A DNA stretch of 64,000 bases. Source: Vineibacter terrae. GTDB lineage: Bacteria > Pseudomonadota > Alphaproteobacteria > Reyranellales > Reyranellaceae. The stretch lies in contig NZ_VDUZ01000048.1 of assembly GCF_008039615.1 (NCBI RefSeq), forward strand, positions 1 through 64,000, read 5' to 3'. Each line of letters opens with the position of its first letter. Position 1 is the stretch's first letter. The notes under the pieces were generated by a model. It made no database searches. It saw only the letters and a list, made by a program, of their open reading frames with translations, and was not told the DNA's origin. The translations under genes and the position numbers were made by a program. Below, one piece after another: positions 60,724-64,000 of the stretch.

Positions 60724-61953
60724 ATGTCCGCTCGTGCATCTGCGGCGGCGGCCAGCGCGCTGCGGCCGTATCTTTTGGGCCTCGGCGCCTGGTTCGCGTC
60801 CTTTGGCATCGGCATGGTGATGGTGCAGTGGATCGTCGCCGAGGTCCTGCACCAGCCCGCCGATCGGCTGGGCATCGTGCAGATGTGCCTGATGGGGCCG
60901 TCGATCCTGTTCATGCTGTGGGGCGGCGCCGTCGCCGATCACAGCGACACGCGCCGCCAGCTGCTGATCTGCCATGGGCTGGCGGCGTTGCCGTCGCTGG
61001 GTCTGGCGACGCTTGCCGCGGGCGGCCACCTCAGCCTGGGCGCGATGATCGTCTACGGGCTTGCCACCGGCACCATCAGTGCCTTTGCGATTCCCGCCCG
61101 TGACGGGCTGTTGCCGCGGGTGACGGCGCTGCCGCTGCCGCGGGCCGTGGCGATGGCGACCGGCGCGCAGTTCCTGGCCCAGCTCATCGGCATCGCGCTG
61201 GCGACCAGCGCCGACGCCGTCGGCGCCGTGCCGCTGCTGGCCTTGCAGGCGGCGATCATGCTGGCCGGCGGCATCGCGATATTCCGGCTGGCGCCGCAGC
61301 CGCCGGCGATGCGCGCCCATGACGCTCCGACCGGGCTGGCCGCGTTGTGGGATGGCGTGCGCGTGGCCGGCAAGTCATCGCAGATCTGGCCGGTGCTCGT
61401 GCTGCTGTTCGCGGTCGGGTTGTTCTACGTCGCCACGTTCATGGTCGTCCTGCCGATCGCGGTGCGTGACGTCTATGGCGGCGGCTCGGCGCGGCTGGCG
61501 CTGGTGAACCTCGCCTTCTGGTGCGGCACCATCGCCGCCAGCTTCGGCATGATGCGCGTCGGCGCCACGATGCAACGCCGCGGCCGGGCGATCATCGGTG
61601 CGCTGTGCGTCGGTATCGTGGTCCTGCTCGCCATTTCGACCTTGCCGCCGTTCCCGGTCCTGCTGCTGCTGGTGTTCTGCTGGGGAGTGGGAGCCGGCGT
61701 GACCATGACGCAGGGGCGGACCATCGTGCAGGTGGCGACGCCGGCCAGCCACCGCAGCCGCGTGCTGGCCCTTTTTCAGCTCGGCTTCATGGGCGGCGCG
61801 CCGATCGGGGCGCCCATCGTGGGCGCCATTGCCCGCAGCTGGAGCTTGCCGACGGCAATGTGGACGGCCTGCGCCGGCATGCTGTGCGTCGTCGTGCTGG
61901 TGACGGCGCTTTCGACGATCTGGCGTCAGGTGCTGCACGTCGAGGCGGGATGA
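60724..61953 (+). CDS. MFS transporter
   Basis: This 409-aa protein has about twelve hydrophobic helices and the MFS loop GGAVADHSDTRRQLLICHG between helices 2 and 3. It resembles the EntS/MFS_3 exporters. Substrate unknown. The gene converges on the patatin gene with 10 bases between stops. Confidence 0.88.
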   Translation: MSARASAAAASALRPYLLGLGAWFASFGIGMVMVQWIVAEVLHQPADRLGIVQMCLMGPSILFMLWGGAVADHSDTRRQLLICHGLAALPSLGLATLAAGGHLSLGAMIVYGLATGTISAFAIPARDGLLPRVTALPLPRAVAMATGAQFLAQLIGIALATSADAVGAVPLLALQAAIMLAGGIAIFRLAPQPPAMRAHDAPTGLAALWDGVRVAGKSSQIWPVLVLLFAVGLFYVATFMVVLPIAVRDVYGGGSARLALVNLAFWCGTIAASFGMMRVGATMQRRGRAIIGALCVGIVVLLAISTLPPFPVLLLLVFCWGVGAGVTMTQGRTIVQVATPASHRSRVLALFQLGFMGGAPIGAPIVGAIARSWSLPTAMWTACAGMLCVVVLVTALSTIWRQVLHVEAG

Positions 61954-61963
61954 AGGGCGCGCG

Positions 61964-63139
61964 CTACGCGTGGTCCTCGCGATGGACGTCGTGCACCACG
62001 ATGCCGGTCCCGTCCGGCGGCATCGTCAGCCAGTTCTTGCGCAGCAGCGTGCGCCTGGTGTCCTCGTAGCCGCTCTGCCAGTGCTCGCGCATCGAGGTGC
62101 TGGAGAACTCGTAGTCCTTGGCGTGCCCCTCGTAGGCCTTCTGCTGGTAGATGAGGTGCAGGATGGTGATCTCCGGCAGGTCCGCGAGCTGCTGCTTCAG
62201 CCTGCGCTCCTCGTCGGTGAGGTCGGCGTCGGCAACCTTGGAGAGCGCCTGATGGAGGCGCATCTTCCAGGTCTGCAGCTTGCGGTATATGTCGGTGGTG
62301 TAGCGCGTACGCGACGAATACATGATGTCCTTCTGGCGGCCCATCACGTCCTGGATGTCGCGTGGCAGCACGCCGCGCGCGCTGAACAGGTCGACCTGGA
62401 AGACCAGCGTGTTGACGCAGTCGTCGTGCTCGAGCAGGTGCTGCAGCGGCGTGTTCGACACGATGCCGCCGTCCCAGAAGTGGTCGGTGCCGATCTTGAC
62501 CATCGGCAGGGCGGGCGGCAGCGCGCCGCTGGCCATGACATGCTCCGGCTGGATCACCAGCTTGCTGTTGTCGAAGTAGACGAAGTTGCCCGACAGCACG
62601 TTCACGGCGCCGACCGAGAAGCGGCTGGCCCGCTGATTGATCAGATCGAAGTCGACCAGCTCCAGCAGGGTTTCGCGCAACGGCTCGCTGTCGTAGTAGC
62701 TGGTCGCGTTCTTGGCGCCCGTCGGGCTGAACCATGGGCCGGGCACCAGCGGACTGAAGAAGCCGGGTTGCCCCATCGCCATCGTCATCCACGAGCTGGC
62801 GATGTTGCGCGCGCGCCTGAAGGCGTCGCCGTCGGGCGTGTAGAGCCACACCGTGCGATCGGTGATCCGCTCCCAGAAGGTGCGCAGCCGCTCCAGGCGG
62901 CGCTCAGGAGGGTTGCCGGCGATGATCGCCGAGTTGATCGCACCGATCGACACACCCGCCAGCCAGTCGGGCTCGATGCCCGCCTCATGCAGCGCCTGGT
63001 AGACACCGGCCTGATAGGCACCCAGCGCGCCGCCGCCCTGCAGGACCAGCGCGATACGCCCGCAGCGTTCCGGACGCCAGCCCCGCCGCGGGCGCGCAGG
63101 CGAATCAGCGGCAGGCGGAATCGAAACGGTGGTGTCCAT
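61964..63139 (-). CDS. Patatin-like phospholipase
   Basis: This 391-aa serine lipase has the oxyanion loop LQGGGALGAYQAG (residues 32-44), nucleophile Ser63 in GVSIGAINS and the dyad aspartate in FWDGGIVSNTP. The C-terminal part matches the DUF3734 extension found with this type. It would cleave membrane lipids. GGAGG at about 63149-63153 serves ATG codons at 63145 or 63139; the latter has better spacing. Confidence 0.9.
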   Translation of the reverse strand: MDTTVSIPPAADSPARPRRGWRPERCGRIALVLQGGGALGAYQAGVYQALHEAGIEPDWLAGVSIGAINSAIIAGNPPERRLERLRTFWERITDRTVWLYTPDGDAFRRARNIASSWMTMAMGQPGFFSPLVPGPWFSPTGAKNATSYYDSEPLRETLLELVDFDLINQRASRFSVGAVNVLSGNFVYFDNSKLVIQPEHVMASGALPPALPMVKIGTDHFWDGGIVSNTPLQHLLEHDDCVNTLVFQVDLFSARGVLPRDIQDVMGRQKDIMYSSRTRYTTDIYRKLQTWKMRLHQALSKVADADLTDEERRLKQQLADLPEITILHLIYQQKAYEGHAKDYEFSSTSMREHWQSGYEDTRRTLLRKNWLTMPPDGTGIVVHDVHREDHA

Positions 63140-63409
63140 GGCCATCAGCCTCCGGAGTGATTGCGCGAGAGCCGCGGAATCGACGATGCGGAGCACTTTG
63201 TCACAAGCACCTTGTCAAAAGCATGACCGCAGCCGCTTGTCGATCATGTGCGCGGCGGTCAGCCAGTCGTCAGACTCCCGGGCCCTCCGATTCGATGCGC
63301 GTACGGCGTCTCGTCACCTTCATCTGATGTTCATCTTGCGGCGCTAGTGATTCGCACTTGCGATGCTCCGGCGGCTTCCGCCGGCACGCCCTTGCGGCAG
63401 GAGAACCCG

Positions 63410-63901
63410 ATGACAGACGTGGCTGCCTCGTCGCGGCTTGCCGGCCGATCGCCGGAAGCACGGCCCAATCTGCAGAAGCCCGTCAATCGACTCACGGCGG
63501 TGATATTTGTCGTCCTGCTCGCGGGCGGCATCCTGTTCACGGCGCAGAGCCTGTATTCGGACGTGACCAGCGCGCCCGGTCATACGACGACGTTCCTGCC
63601 GTTCCTCCTTCTCGGCATCGCCCTGCTGGTGGCGCTGGGCTTCGAGTTCGTGAACGGCTTCCATGACACGGCGAATGCCGTGGCGACCGTCATCTACACC
63701 CACTCGCTGGCACCGCATGTGGCGGTGGTGTGGTCGGGCTTGTGGACCTTCCTGGGCGTGCTGGTCTCCAGCGGCGCCGTCGCCTTCGGCATCATCTCGC
63801 TGCTGCCCGTCGAGCTGATCCTGCAGGTCGGCTCCGACGCTGGCTTCGCGATGGTCTTCGCGCTGCTGATCGCGGCGATCCTGTGGAATGTCGGCACCTA
63901 G
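63410..63901 (+). pseudogene. PiT-family phosphate transporter, cut by an insertion sequence
   Basis: The 163 codons present encode the start of a PiT transporter: GFEFVNGFHDTANAVATVIY is the family signature, with four hydrophobic helices. At ILWNVGT the normal continuation (WYLGIP...) is lost and a TAG at 63899-63901 follows, where foreign sequence begins. Full PiT proteins are several hundred residues, so only the N-terminal third remains. AGGAG supports the ATG at 63410. The rest may lie beyond the window. Confidence 0.85.
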
Positions 63902-64000
63902 CAGCCTGTCGGACTGAGGTTATTGGGTAGTTGATTGAGTGATTTTGAAAGCACCGAGGTCATGGGTCGCGATTTTTGGTGGTACTTTCCCCGTCAGGCG
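63902..64000 (-). mobile_element. End of an insertion sequence with transposase C-terminus (partial)
   Basis: The junction sequence cagcctgtcggactgagg looks like a terminal inverted repeat. On the minus strand the window edge encodes RLTGKVPPKIATHDLGAFKI and a short tail to TAA, with the stop facing the junction. CTAG at the junction (63898-63901) could be a target duplication. The family cannot be fixed; IS5 or IS1182-like ends are possible. Confidence 0.6.

Overview
The window is 64 kb of uniformly GC-rich, densely coded DNA with overlapping start/stop junctions and many short hairpin repeats of the 'gtcatcccgagcgcagcgag' type between genes. These repeats, a DksA that keeps only one of the usual zinc cysteines, EutBC without a shell operon, Bug-type and LIV-type transporters, MNIO/bufferin genes and many CoA-linked enzymes together suggest a free-living alphaproteobacterium (Rhodospirillales- or Reyranella-like; genus not determinable). 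No rRNA, tRNA or CRISPR array was seen. Both edges carry transposase remnants: a transposase tail at 1-104, and at 63.9 kb an insertion sequence that cuts a phosphate transporter.

0.3-13.3 kb is ordinary chromosome: an SDR with Phe at the usual Tyr, a HEGTH (zincin-like) protein behind an operator-containing promoter, a TPP enzyme, an orphan pdeM, a giant zinc-ribbon/cyclase/ATPase/TPR regulator, an acyl-CoA-synthetase-like enzyme, a solute-binding protein and a DUF2092 pair. 13.4-25.2 kb holds ion transport (Cax, SulP) facing a fermentation cluster: pyruvate formate-lyase and its activase, an AspT-like exchanger, a porin, and an L-serine dehydratase that carries a twin-arginine signal. A DUF2478 gene follows.

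25.6-33 kb is the accessory region: ArsR/SRPBCC pair, then a two-gene candidate conflict system (FHA-linker-CHAT peptidase plus a small Pepco-like companion), a DUF4160 remnant with DUF2442, BrnT/HTH and MazEF toxin-antitoxin pairs. A 2-keto-4-pentenoate hydratase gene sits among them, and fragments of hydratase-like sequence flank these modules, suggesting that hydratase paralogues were repeatedly broken by module exchange.

33.1-37.8 kb has mobA, a thioesterase, a bufferin operon (DUF2282 precursor, DUF692/MNIO enzyme, DUF2063 partner) with a 30-bp-arm hairpin between precursor and enzyme, then dksA. 37.8-53.5 kb is catabolic: tricarballylate-type genes (Bug binding protein, cupin, TcuA), eutBC, a Tat-lipoprotein flavoenzyme that reads as a circularly permuted D-amino-acid oxidase, CaiB/BaiF, VOC, sulfatase and a complete LIV ABC transporter whose LivM C-terminus runs into a repeat. 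53.5-64 kb returns to core functions (aroC, fabI, pdxH, CDF transporter, kinase-like fusion, MFS, patatin, broken PiT).
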